From NCBI GenBank assembly GCA_014871385.1, contig CM026424.1, positions 20,675,321-20,739,320 on the forward strand: 64,000 nt of DNA, given 5' to 3'. Origin of the DNA: Ceratodon purpureus. Lineage: Eukaryota > Streptophyta > Bryopsida > Pseudoditrichales > Ditrichaceae. Under the pieces are notes generated by a model that searched no databases, was not told where the DNA came from, and saw only the letters and a program-made list of their open reading frames with translations. The stretch's first letter is position 1. The number at the start of each line of letters is the position of its first letter. The translations under genes were made by a program, and so were the position numbers. Shown here piece by piece: positions 1-10,460 of the stretch.

Positions 1-2203
1 TTGGTATCGATGCTCCTCCTAGCTCCTCTCAAGATGCGTCGCTTGCTGTTACTTCCCACGGGTATTTTAGTCAACCCTGATATCTCTTTGCTATAGAGTT
101 TATTAGAGATATTTCTCATTCTTTGTTGGTTTTACAAATTGGTTAGTAATCGCGGAGATGTGTCGTTTTTGTATGAGTAGTGCTTTTGGCAGTGAGGTTC
201 CAGTGCGTCAAGGGAGCTGGGTTAGCAGAGGCAGTTAAATTTCAGTGACTAAATTTGAGACATTTACCTTACAAGCTTGCCTTTGTCTGCTATTCTTAGC
301 TGGACCTGAAAATGAGGTTTGACATTACTTGCGGAATTCTGCTTCGTAATGTCTGCTGGCAAGACAAGATATGTGGTAACAAACGCAAAACATCTGCAGG
401 GAAGCAGGTGGAGTTGAGCTAGAGGTGAAGAAAAAACCTAGAGTCAAAGATGTTTTTGGACGGAACGTCGCCACTGAAGAGGAATTTGCGGTTTTGAAAG
501 ATGCTCCTAAGTGAGTACTTATTAACATGTTTTCATTCTTGCTTATTCATTAAGCGTCCTCTTATTAGGATTTATATTGCCTTGAGTGCTTTCCCTGTGC
601 CATTTATATCCTTGTGGAGTATTTTTCGTACAACCAGGAATGTTTTTTACATTGGAATCATGTTGAACTGGTCCGTAAAGCACCGATTTTCTGACTGGGC
701 TTAATACTATTTCATTGATACTCCTAGAATTCTTTGGTATCTTAGGTTTGCAAAACTAGTCTTGTCATCACTGCTGTTGTCATTTCTGCAGGATGGACAC
801 AGGAGTTGTTGGAAGAGTGAAGCCCTTCGCAATTGAGATTCGAAATGTAAAGTGTGCTAAATGTGGAGGTTTTGGTCATCAGTCGGGAGATCGTGAATGC
901 CCTTTGAAAGATGTTATTACGCCGAATGAGATGGAGCGGTTGAAGCGAAACGATCCTCTTAACGCGATCATTGCTCAGGCCACTGGTGACGAGGTGTGAA
1001 TGGTTTTTAGCCCTTGACGTGCGTCTTCATATTTGTGTTATATTTTAGACTTCAAAATGTCTTGTCTACTTTTTTCTGCTGTAAGCAGGCCTTTTCTATC
1101 TGTTTAAATGTAGGAGGCAATTCTGGCTGATACCATTCACGCAATTAACTTATGAGAGTACTCCTCACATGTCACATGTACAGCCGTTCAAGTGGGAGCT
1201 TAAGAATCAGCCTGGTGCTATGAGTCCGGCACGTGGGGGCTTCAGACCAGATGATCCAAATCAGCAAATTCTTGCTGATGAGGACATTTATGATGAATAT
1301 GGAGGTAATTTCCTTTACCTTTCGTTTTCATTAAACGTAATGATCACGACCTTACTTCAGGAGGCTATGTTTGCTATAAAATTCCAGTTTGTGTACTAAA
1401 TTGTCAATGATCACCTCTTAGCATTCTGTTTGATTAGGTGTATAGTGCAATTATGTCGTGTTTCTCTATTTGGTTGCAGACAGAAATGTGGCCAGCTAAT
1501 TAAGCCAAAACTTACGTTCTGGGATAATGCATGTTCTTTACTTTGATCCGGCTCATTTGAAGTGTTTTACTTAAGTCTGAAGTATTTTCTGTACCAATCT
1601 ACAGGATTCTTGGCTGGAGGTGGCATTGGTGACGAAAGTGATGGTGAGGGGAAGCTGCCCATACCAGACATTCTGGCCTCCCTTACCAAGGAGCAGCGTA
1701 AAGAACTCGCGGCTTTGAGAGTAGATGAGAAGAAATGGAAGAGAGAGGACCGCAGAAAGAAGAGAAAGAAGAAGAGGAAGTCTCGGAGAGATGGGAGTTC
1801 TGATGAGAGTTCGGATGAGGACTATGACAGAAAGGGAAAGCAACACCGCCACAAAAACCGCAGCCATAAACATAGGAAGAGATCCCAGAGCGATACACAT
1901 AGGTCAGATAGAGGTCATCATAGAAAACACCACCACTCTGACAGCACTTCATCTTGTACATCCTCCGAGTTGGACCATGCTGCCACTGCTTCAGAGTCCA
2001 GAGATGTTTCTAGTAGGAAAAAATTAGAAGGTAGTGATGATAGTAATGTTCAACGAGCTGCTGTTCATGAGAGGCACTACAGAAGCCACAGGAGTTCCCG
2101 AACCAAGGACAGAGATCGTGATCGTGAGAGAAAAGTTGCTCGAGACACAGTTTTAGATGAAGTTTATGAGAATTTTAAAAGGCAAAGGAAGAAAGATCAC
2201 TAA
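1..2203 (+). CDS. CIR-type corepressor / spliceosome-associated protein, 3' part
   Basis: Partial at the left edge. Exons read as <1-61, 400-510, 792-993, 1184-1304 and 1605-2203, and all phases agree across GT-AG junctions. The protein shows the plant CIR (CBF1-interacting corepressor) order: a KKPRVKDVFGRN block before the knuckle, a CCHC zinc knuckle (CAKCGGFGHQSGDREC), then PFKWELKNQPG, RGGFRPDDPNQQI and DIYDEYGGFLAGG. It ends in a Lys/Arg/Ser/His-rich RS-like tail from about 1725 to 2200. Animal CIR links RBPJ to histone deacetylase and also associates with splicing factors; the plant protein is generally treated as a nuclear splicing or transcription cofactor. The conserved N-terminal domain lies outside the window. 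The family call is firm; the exact role in this organism is inferred. Confidence 0.85.
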
Positions 2204-2812
2204 AGACATAGGTATGATTCACCTACGTGCTAGAGCTGACAGGTCGTCGACTTTGAATACTACTGTAAGATGTTTTTGTACACTAATGTATTGTTTACTT
2301 TTTATCAATGCAGTATTTTGTTGCAGTTGTCTGAATGACATATTTGTGGTGAATATAGGTGTTGCACATGTTTGTCAGCCTGTTTGAACATGTTTGAATA
2401 CATGGCTCTGCAAATACCGTAAGCTGTAACTTTCTCAGTTGGCTACTGAAAAGTGGATTGATACTCGTAAACACGTTGAGCTGCAACACCTGGGGCCGCA
2501 GCTTGGAGCCACAGCAGCATCAGCACCATTCTCAGCTGCAGTGTGGGCTTCCAGTGCTGTGCCAAGTGGTGGTTGCCTTCCTCGGTTTTCCCAAATTTTC
2601 TTCGAAAGGTAGTTATGGAGGCGGTGACTCCCAGATGGTGCCCTTGTCTTCTATGCTTCTGGCAACACCTCTCAAGTAGCCAATCCATCACTCCCCTTCC
2701 CTGTGCCAGTTGCCTTGGAGTCGCCCCAGAGAGAGGGTGAGGGAGACACTTAACTTTTTAAAATTTTGGCAAGTGGTGAGAGTTTCTTTGTGAAGATGGT
2801 GAAGCTCGGCAG
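2204..2812. other. Intergenic stretch after CIR
   Basis: It holds the 3' untranslated region of CIR. Around 2455-2680 there is a GC-richer patch whose frames are short and match no family I know. It might contain an upstream exon of the decayed membrane-protein gene that follows, but I could not join it convincingly. Confidence 0.4.
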
Positions 2813-3825
2813 GCTCTGTATGGTCCCCGGGGACCAGAGACCTGCTGGAGAATTTGAACGCGTTCTCGTACCTGCTGGGAACAATCATGTTTACAGCTGG
2901 GGTGCTGTTGCTGCCGAGTTCCAACATCCGGCTGTGGTTGGTTTTTGTGGGACTTGCCATCCTTGTGCTGGTCAATCTCCATGACTTGCACGCACACTTG
3001 GATAGAATTAACTACAACGTCAGGCTCCTGTCGCTTGATACTCAGCTCTAGCTAGTTAAGCTGGTGGCTCCTCTTATGTAGGCAATTGGCTCAATTCTGC
3101 CGTGCTCTGCAACTTTCCTGCTCATCAGGGTGAGTTAGAAATGGGTGGAGATTTATTGAATGAATCGGATTGCCGCTTTGATGATCGTTCTAATTTACTG
3201 TGGTTGTAGGCAAACAAGGGAGCATACGACAAGCATAAGATCCACCTAAACTTGGTGCAAGCCTTCAGGCTCGTGGTTGTAGGGTCGGCCTTGTGGTTGC
3301 TTGGAGCAATTCACAACGAATTGCAAGTGCATGAGAAGACCAATCTCCAAATGCAAGTTCCACAGAAGACTAACATTGCCCTTCTTGGTCGCCAGTCAAC
3401 TTCTTTTGAGTGGAGTGCGTCCATTGTAGGTCTTTGGCCCCAGTGTTGGATCTCGCAAATTAATGGTATGACTTATGTCCTAAACCATGGTGAAGCTAAA
3501 TTGGTGTCCTTCTATGAGTTGATCTTACTTGGAGAAACTGAAGAAACTATGTAAATGATGTTAAGGTTTTTATTAGCTTTTGATACGATCCAAAATGTGT
3601 CCGTTGATGCAGTTAATTGCTGTTTGGATGGCACTTGCGGGGAGCGGCTTGCTGGTGTTGGCAGCAGTGCTGAACGCAATCCGTGTGGGAGCTTTACAGG
3701 TAGTAGACAGGTACGGTCCTCATCTGGAGAGTCTCAGGGGAGGGACGGAAGAGCAACTGCAGAGCTCACGTGCACATTCGGAGCCTTTGCTGGGCTCCAG
3801 GGGGCAAGTACCATTCAGACATTGA
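2813..3825 (+). pseudogene. Multi-pass membrane protein gene, apparently decayed
   Basis: Four blocks in one orientation encode hydrophobic helices: 2813-3050 (NAFSYLLGTIMFTAGVLLLP, then WLVFVGLAILVLVNLHDL), about 3081-3129 (AIGSILPCSATFLLI), 3210-3387 (AFRLVVVGSALWLLGAIHN) and 3613-3825 (LIAVWMALAGSGLLVLAAVL). Junctions after 3129 and before 3210 and 3613 have good splice signals. Between the first two blocks the frame meets TAG twice (about 3048 and 3078), with no room for a normal intron, and I found no start codon in frame. The simplest reading is a host membrane-protein gene that has lost function; a missed splice form is possible. I do not recognise the family. Confidence 0.45.
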
Positions 3826-4792
3826 AAGCGACCAGAGCAATGTCTCGTACAGAAGTGCTGTTGTCCCTGCTGAATCCCTGTCTCGTTCAAAAAATCCTTG
3901 GGGAGATTAATGGAATGGTAAGTGGAGATTCACAAGGTGGCGGCACACATGCCTTCTTAAGCGAATGAAGAGAGCTGCTGAAATGAGCCATTGTACATTG
4001 TTGCGCATTGTAGCGCATTTTATTTCTGGGAGTCAAGGAAGTGTACCATTTGTGCATTCACTGCATATCTTTATTCTTTCTTGAGAAGAATTGCGACAAT
4101 AAAGATGCGTTTGTTGCAAGAGTAAATCCTAGTAAACCTATGCTTTGATGTTCGGGTATGCCGATTCTACTTGTTGTAAGAAGATGAGTGCTGGCTTTTG
4201 AGGCTTGCCGATAAGCAAGAAGGTACAGAAAATTTGTCTACTCCTCATGTGTTACATGTAGTTGTGAAATTTTCGAGAGTAGTACACACTGGAATTCGAC
4301 GGACCTTCAGCCATAGTGTGAAGCGGCCGTTAGTTATCTTTGTTTTTATGCAGCTTTACGGTCAGGCTTGTAGTATGTTTTTATACCACGGAGGCCTTTT
4401 CGAGAAAATGAGGCTTCTATTTCACTCATGGCATACTAATCACGACATCCTCCATAAACACAACTTTTAGGGTTTATCGATCAATGAACGACGATGTCAC
4501 ACGGCTCTCGTACTCAGAAATTGGATACAAGACCAAGCACTGCTACATCGATTGGGTCCACCGCAGGGGCAAAGGAAAAGAAAAGGGAAGGAACAATGAT
4601 TGCGAGATGAAGAAACGTTCAGCGCCTGACCGGATGCTCTTCTTGGAGCGCCAGTCTGGAGATGATACATAAAAGAATTACCAAACAATGTGTTTGAAAA
4701 TCGCCACCTGTGACCTAATCAAGCTAAACTTCTACTGCTAAGATTGAATAACTCGTGCTATTGTACAGGAGTCGCTTGGTGGGGCGAATAGA
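3826..4792. other. Intergenic stretch, convergent with the GT14 gene
   Basis: No coding signal that I trust. It should contain the 3' ends of the converging genes on either side. The small frames at 4198-4470 and 4484-4672 match no family I know. Confidence 0.4.
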
Positions 4793-6097
4793 CTACGCAT
4801 ACGCAACTTGTGCATGGGTTAAAACGCTTCGAAAGACGTCCATGTCCTCAGGCTCGTGCGAAAACTTCCTCGCGAAGAGAAAGCAAGGCGAATACGGAGC
4901 TCCGTTGTACACACACGATGGCTGATTCTCGAAGCCGCGGATGACAGAGCCCGAGTAGAACCCGTGAGTATTCACGCGCTGGTTCTGCACGAACATCAAC
5001 CTGGCAGGCGAGAAGTTGGACGCATTGAAACCGAGCGGATGCCCGCCGGAGCCTTCCATCTGCTTCCAGTTGACAAACATGAGGGACCGATTGGCGATGC
5101 CGTATCTGTCCGTCTCGCTGAACATGGTGGGCATGTAATGCTCGGAATGAATCCCATTCACTTTCCAGTACTCCTTGAACTTGGGGTAGATCGTGTTGTC
5201 GCCAACGATCAACCCCGCGTGCCGCCGGTGCACTGTGATCCACGGCTCGCCTTTGCGGATCTTTTCGTCGGGCAACCCGTGCTTGTCCTTGTCCTTGTCC
5301 TTGAAGCCGCCCCGTCGCCTCCAGTCGTTCGACGCAAATGCCTCAACGAAGCTCACATTCGAGTTCATGATGTAGTGATACACAAACGGGAAAGGTCGGA
5401 TGGGTAGGGTGGAGTCGCACACGACCGTGAACCACGCATTCGGCATTGCGGAATCCAGCAGGGCGTAGGTGAAGAGACGCCGCACCGCCTCGGCGAAGGT
5501 GATTTTAAAGCGATCGACGAATTTGCTGGGGATTTTGCGACCGTGGAAGAGCGTATTGGTGGGGAAGTCGCCGCTGTGGTTGGAGGCGTGCACGTAGAGC
5601 GAGTATTTGTCCTCGTGACCCAGAAAAAAGGAGCGCCAGAGTGGCTCCAGGGGAACTTCAGCGACCGTGACGAAGAGGAAGGCGAGGCGGGGGGTGCCGG
5701 GAGGCAGGGGTTGCATGGAGTGGCGGTGCGCTGCGCAGCTGGCTTCTTCATCGCTCGCCTCGCCCTTGACCCAGCTGTGGTACGGCTGTTGCCAATCTGT
5801 AGTTCCATTACAATGCCATCTAAGCACGTCTTCTACACGGAATGCTGAATTCGATAGTGTCGGTGTAGGCGGTGTCGACTGGTTGATGTCCTCGCGTGCT
5901 CCGGTGGTCACGGTGGTGAAGAGACGATCGGAGTTTAGAGGAATTCCGTGAGAGGCCTGGATGGAGGGGTTCAAGTACGCAAAAAGCTCGAAGATGAAGA
6001 TGAGCGAGATGAGCAGTGGAGCGAGCGCCCTGCCTCCGTCCACAACACTTCTCAGCGTCCGAGAGGACCAGAATTTCGGTGGCCCTGCCGACACCAT
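4793..6097 (-). CDS. Core-2/I-branching-type glycosyltransferase, GT14 (DUF266) family
   Basis: Single-exon gene of about 434 aa. The frame stays open to a TTG at 6121, but the first ATG is at 6097 and I take that as the start. Residues about 20-45 include a hydrophobic segment (LAPLLISLIFIFELFAYL), fitting a type II Golgi membrane protein. The catalytic part follows the plant GT14/DUF266 pattern: PRLAFLFVTVAEVPLEPLWR, a FLGHEDKYSLYVHAS stretch, GRKIPSKFVDRFKITFAEAV, RRLFTYALLDSAM, a GEPWITVHRRHAGLIVGD block and SEHYMPTMFSE, ending near the membrane-distal C-terminus. Family members are predicted to transfer sugars onto cell-wall glycans or arabinogalactan proteins. Donor and acceptor cannot be read from the sequence. 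Length is normal and no break is visible. Confidence 0.88.
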   Translation of the reverse strand: MVSAGPPKFWSSRTLRSVVDGGRALAPLLISLIFIFELFAYLNPSIQASHGIPLNSDRLFTTVTTGAREDINQSTPPTPTLSNSAFRVEDVLRWHCNGTTDWQQPYHSWVKGEASDEEASCAAHRHSMQPLPPGTPRLAFLFVTVAEVPLEPLWRSFFLGHEDKYSLYVHASNHSGDFPTNTLFHGRKIPSKFVDRFKITFAEAVRRLFTYALLDSAMPNAWFTVVCDSTLPIRPFPFVYHYIMNSNVSFVEAFASNDWRRRGGFKDKDKDKHGLPDEKIRKGEPWITVHRRHAGLIVGDNTIYPKFKEYWKVNGIHSEHYMPTMFSETDRYGIANRSLMFVNWKQMEGSGGHPLGFNASNFSPARLMFVQNQRVNTHGFYSGSVIRGFENQPSCVYNGAPYSPCFLFARKFSHEPEDMDVFRSVLTHAQVAYA

Positions 6098-8242
6098 CCT
6101 GAATCCCAAACTCTGCAACAACGCTGGTCCTCAAGCGGGTTGCCCTTTTACATCAATCAGTTCATCCTCCTAATCCAAAGAATCAATGTATGAGTGACAT
6201 TGTGGTTAAACCACATCAATTTGCCCTTGCCGTCTGAGCCAAACCGAAGCTCTGTGCAAGTAGCCTCATTGAGATTGACTCCACCTGGAAGGCTGCGAGC
6301 GTGATGTTGGAGCTTCAAGAAATGCAGTCCATTCCACCGTCACGCTTTTGAGCTCATACCATCCTATCCATCTGGAAACCGGGATTCTATCATACTAGAC
6401 GTTGAAGGCAGGTCTAGGCAGGCACTGGGCAGGCATGAACCAAGTGAATGGATATCGCAGAAAACGCCTGCACTGGATGAGTACGAGAGTACGCAGCCAA
6501 GGACACATTAGAATATCTAAATGTACGACGCTGATGATTAATAATGCTAAAGTGTACCTAGCTGATTACTACGTAACCCGCTCTATCGTACTGATGTTGG
6601 ACCTTTGCAGGCAGGCGGAGGGGGAAGGGTGATACTGTGGATTGACCTTGAATGGGACGACTGTGCAGCAAATTCAAGCAGGTCCGCTGAGCGCCTTGAC
6701 GACGAGGGAGGCGAGACGGGGGCGAAGACGACGCCGAGCAAGACGACGACTGCTAGACTGACTTGAGTCACCTGATTGAGCGTGCCTTTGGCCAAGAGGC
6801 GCTCGAGCATGGTAGCCCAGGAATCACGTAAGTGCCCTGCGCTACCATGCTCTGAGCTTCGTGTGCACATCCAACTTTTGGGAGGTTCCGACTCCTGAGT
6901 TGCGAGCTCCTCAGTGGCAAATGAAGCAGTTCCAAACATAGTAAATATGGTAGGATCATCGAACAGTGTTTTTGCAAACGGACCATCATTTCACGATAAT
7001 TTGGAACAGTCACCTGGTATTTACTGTAGAATCAAGACTTCCTGCAGGGTGCACTGCGGTTTGAGCTGTCCCACCTGTGCGCGGCGTGCGCAATGCTTGT
7101 GCATCCTGGACTCCCGAGATCAGATGGCTTTCTAAACAGGGTGCGTCTCCAGGATTGCTGCGAACAGTGATTGGTGCGGGGGCGGGGAACTTGGGGAAGG
7201 CACATGGGGGCCCTCTTTTTCAGATTTCAACACAAAACATGCAAATGCTGTGGACTACAGTAATTCCATCCAGCATCCAATTTTACATATTTAGTAAGAA
7301 ATTCCCGCAACTTGGAGCCTAACAGTCCACAATGAACTTTTTGTTTCTTTTGACACGAGCATAATCTTTTATTTCATTAAACTGTAACAGCCAAGCGAAG
7401 CAGAAACATAGCACCTCCTGAACACTGAAATCCTCGATGATTTTGAGTTTACAGGAACTTCAGGTTCTGCGAATTGTTCAAGATTGTGCTAAACGCACCC
7501 ACTTGAACAGTCATATTGCCGATCGCTGGAGGTTCCCCTCTTTCGAAATTACCGTCCGAGGAAGGCAGTTACGACAGACCAGTGCCGACATTGTATTTTC
7601 CACGTCGTTTTTACAAGAGGGGTAATAAATCAGATATGAAATTTTTAAGGGCACAAGTGAACATAGAGTCATACATATTGCTTTAATTGGAAATATAAAA
7701 ACACATAATTTCTATTCTAATTTCTTATTGCAAAGAGCGGGAGGTATGTACTACACAATATTATATTACTCAGACTTCCGTGAATGTCCTAAGTTACCGC
7801 CAGTGATTCCGATCATTCACATTCACGTTAGAATTCTGAATTAATTTTCATCAGAAAAGCGACCAGCAAGTTCCTGACCACCTCAAAATCCACTCACTTA
7901 GTACCGGGAATATTATTATTTCTGGGACTATGTTTAAGCCTAAAGTCAACCAGAATCCATCCCAAATTATCAATCGAACAATTAGGTGAGTTACATGAAT
8001 GGAAGTTTGAAGTTTGAACAGAATTTAACCTCATTCTCTATCTATCTAGAGTCGAGGGTGATCAATTGACAGCATGTCGAAATTGTGCAAAAACCACCTC
8101 AACATCACATCGTTACCAGGATTTGCTCTTCCCACATAGCATATACCTGTTATCAGAACAGTAACTTACCTTGTCCTCCCTCCTGTCAAGTAGAACATCC
8201 GCTTGCATGGAATTCAGACTGCACAATGGTTGATTGTTTTAA
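6098..8242. other. Intergenic stretch, no firm gene
   Basis: The first 100-300 bases should hold the GT14 promoter. A minus-strand frame at 6583-6939 starts with ATG and has one hydrophobic segment (VTQVSLAVVVLLGVVFAPV), but I know no homologue and give it little weight. The rest becomes AT-rich towards 8.2 kb and shows no coding signal. Confidence 0.4.
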
Positions 8243-9784
8243 CCCTTTGTAACCCACAGCAGAGCAGCTCTGGAGGACCCACAGTTTCTGGGTGATTTTT
8301 TAGTCTGTTTTCTGGAATTAGTGATGCTCTTTATAATGTTTAACCATATAAATATGAGCATACCTTAATTAAACAAGTGCCACTTAACCCCAAAAGGACA
8401 TTTGCGTACATTTGGGTTTTTTGAAAGTTGTTGTTCATTTTTAGTAAAGTTTTTTGAAACTTTTTGAGAATGTTTGATGTAACAAGAACTTTTAGGGGAT
8501 ATGATTTTTTCTATGCGACATATTAAAAAATAGTTATGGTACCAAAAGTGGAATTTTTTGTTCTTGTAAGGAATTCGGTTAGCCATGCTAAATACATCTC
8601 TTGCCTTTGAGATTCTTCCTATAAATACTTAATGTTGTCATTGTTGAGATTTCTCAAAAAAAAACTTCTTTTAATACAAAATGTTAATTCCACAAAAAAT
8701 CAAAATTTTCTCACCATTTTGGGCAATGTACCAAAAACTTCTTCTTTCCATCATAAAAGTTAGAAAATTTGTTTTTAAGGTTTTTCCTCTTTTTCACTCA
8801 AACAATGACCATCAATCTTTACTTAGACCGATTGGATTGGGACTTTATGAAACAATGGAATTTGTAGGAAAGAAATATGAATTAGCATTCTTGTGTATCC
8901 AAATTAATAAAAATATTGTTTTCAACATGCTACACTTGTATTTTGTGTATAATTTTCTTTCTACGATTAGCTAACTTAGCTGTCTTTGTCATGCACCAAA
9001 ACCCTCAAAACCCATAATGCAAGAAAACTAAGAAAACAAAAAGTTAAAGTGTGTTAAGCTAATTAGAAATTGTGTCAAAAAAGTTTGTTTTCAAGTTATA
9101 ATGGTTTTAATCTTCTAATCTCAACAATCAATTATGATGAATTTTTTAGAACTATCTATTACAATAATCTTGTTGAAGATCTTACGGTTAGAATTGGAAA
9201 AATAATGACTTTTTAGTCATTCAGGCTTTTACATAAGAAATGGCACTTTTGGAGCGTTTTTGGTAAAACATAATCAACCTAACTTGGTAAAATGGGATCC
9301 TTGAATCAACACCTCTCTATTGCAATTTTCCAGGTCCAAGAACAAACTCACATATAATTATTGTGAATTTTATAAGTAAAGGTGACTTTTTCTATAAACG
9401 ATTTTGAACAAAAATTTATATACTAAAAATTGGAAAGATTTGGTACATTGATCAAGATTGGAATAGAAAGAGTTATGGAACATAAACAAGACAACACAAT
9501 CCAAAAGTAAAACACTATTATATACCTTCAAACATAAAAAAATCCCACGTAATACATGTGTCATATTTGGAAGAATTTTATATATCTATAGAATTATTGC
9601 AAATTTTTGTAGGTTTTTTGACCATTGCACAACTCCAAATCAGATTCTGATTTCTCTAGAAAATGCATGTTGTAATTTCTCACATGTGGATGTCAAAATT
9701 CATAATCCAATTTTACATGAAGTTTTATTAAATTCATTTTGAACAACCCTATGACCAGAATGTGGTTCTGTGGGTCACAAAGGG
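8243..9784. mobile_element. piggyBac-like non-autonomous DNA transposon
   Basis: The left end reads CCCTTTGTAACCCACAG directly after TTAA (8239-8242). The right end, read inverted, is CCCTTTGTGACCCACAG and abuts TTGA (9785-9788), one change from TTAA. The terminal repeats match at 16 of 17 positions. A TTAA target and termini starting CCC are the piggyBac signature. The 1.54-kb interior is AT-rich and has no recognisable transposase. Confidence 0.55.
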
Positions 9785-9979
9785 TTGACCTCTCATTTTC
9801 CACAGAGCCAAAAAGTGGTTGTAGGATGTCAAAAAAAATGCAAATAACACAAACTTTATGAAGAATTAGATTATGAATTTTGAAGAATCGAATTGAAGAA
9901 TCATAACAAAAAATCTTGTAGAGAAGTAAAATTTCATTTCGGAGTTGTGCAATTATCAAAATACTTACAAATAAAATTT
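9599..9979. repeat. Imperfect inverted repeat overlapping the transposon's right end
   Basis: The stretch near 9599-9720 (gcaaatttttgtaggttt, ttgcacaactcc, aaaattcataatc) recurs inverted at about 9838-9979. The arms are diverged, and the right end of the 8243-9784 element lies between them. It may be a second related element end facing the first, or an internal repeat of a larger element. Confidence 0.45.
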
Positions 9980-10460
9980 GAAAATACTCCAAATAATTGA
10001 AAACACAACACATGCACTATGTGGTGTTTATTGTATTTGGCAATTTACTATATGTTTGTTTTAATAGAGTACAGTGCAAGGCTCAGTAAGCGAAAATTTA
10101 GGAGCATTTTAAGAAGAAATCATATCAAAAGCTATCACGGCTTCTGTGGACAGTGGCATTCCTTGTCCTTTGACATCGGACGAAATTCCAAGAACCCTGA
10201 AACTGTCAAAGAACAAAAGGATGCGCAGCATGCACGAGCCTGAAGAGATGCGGGGGAAGGTTGATCCGTTAGGCACTGCCGACGTGCGAGCAAAATTAAC
10301 AGAGGCTTTGGGCCGTCTCCTACTCCCGAGGAGATGGACATGGAGCTGAAACGAGACAAGGATTACTCTGAAAGGAAGAGGTCTACAGACTCTCAAACAG
10401 AAGACCGGCAACATGCTCTTTAATTTGCACAACACAGAAGGAAACAATAAAAACTTCGCA
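9980..10460. other. Short stretch before the inverted duplication
   Basis: AT-rich until about 10080, then GC-richer. The plus frame at about 10140-10349 looks exon-like in composition but matches nothing I know. It stops making sense close to the duplication edge at 10461, so it may be a gene piece cut by that rearrangement. Confidence 0.3.

Noticed and set aside
4856-5407. 183-aa plus-strand frame
   Set aside because: It is the antisense shadow of the GT14 coding sequence.
6583-6939. Possible small membrane protein (118 aa, minus strand)
   Set aside because: One hydrophobic segment and an ATG are not enough; no known relative and no splice or promoter support.
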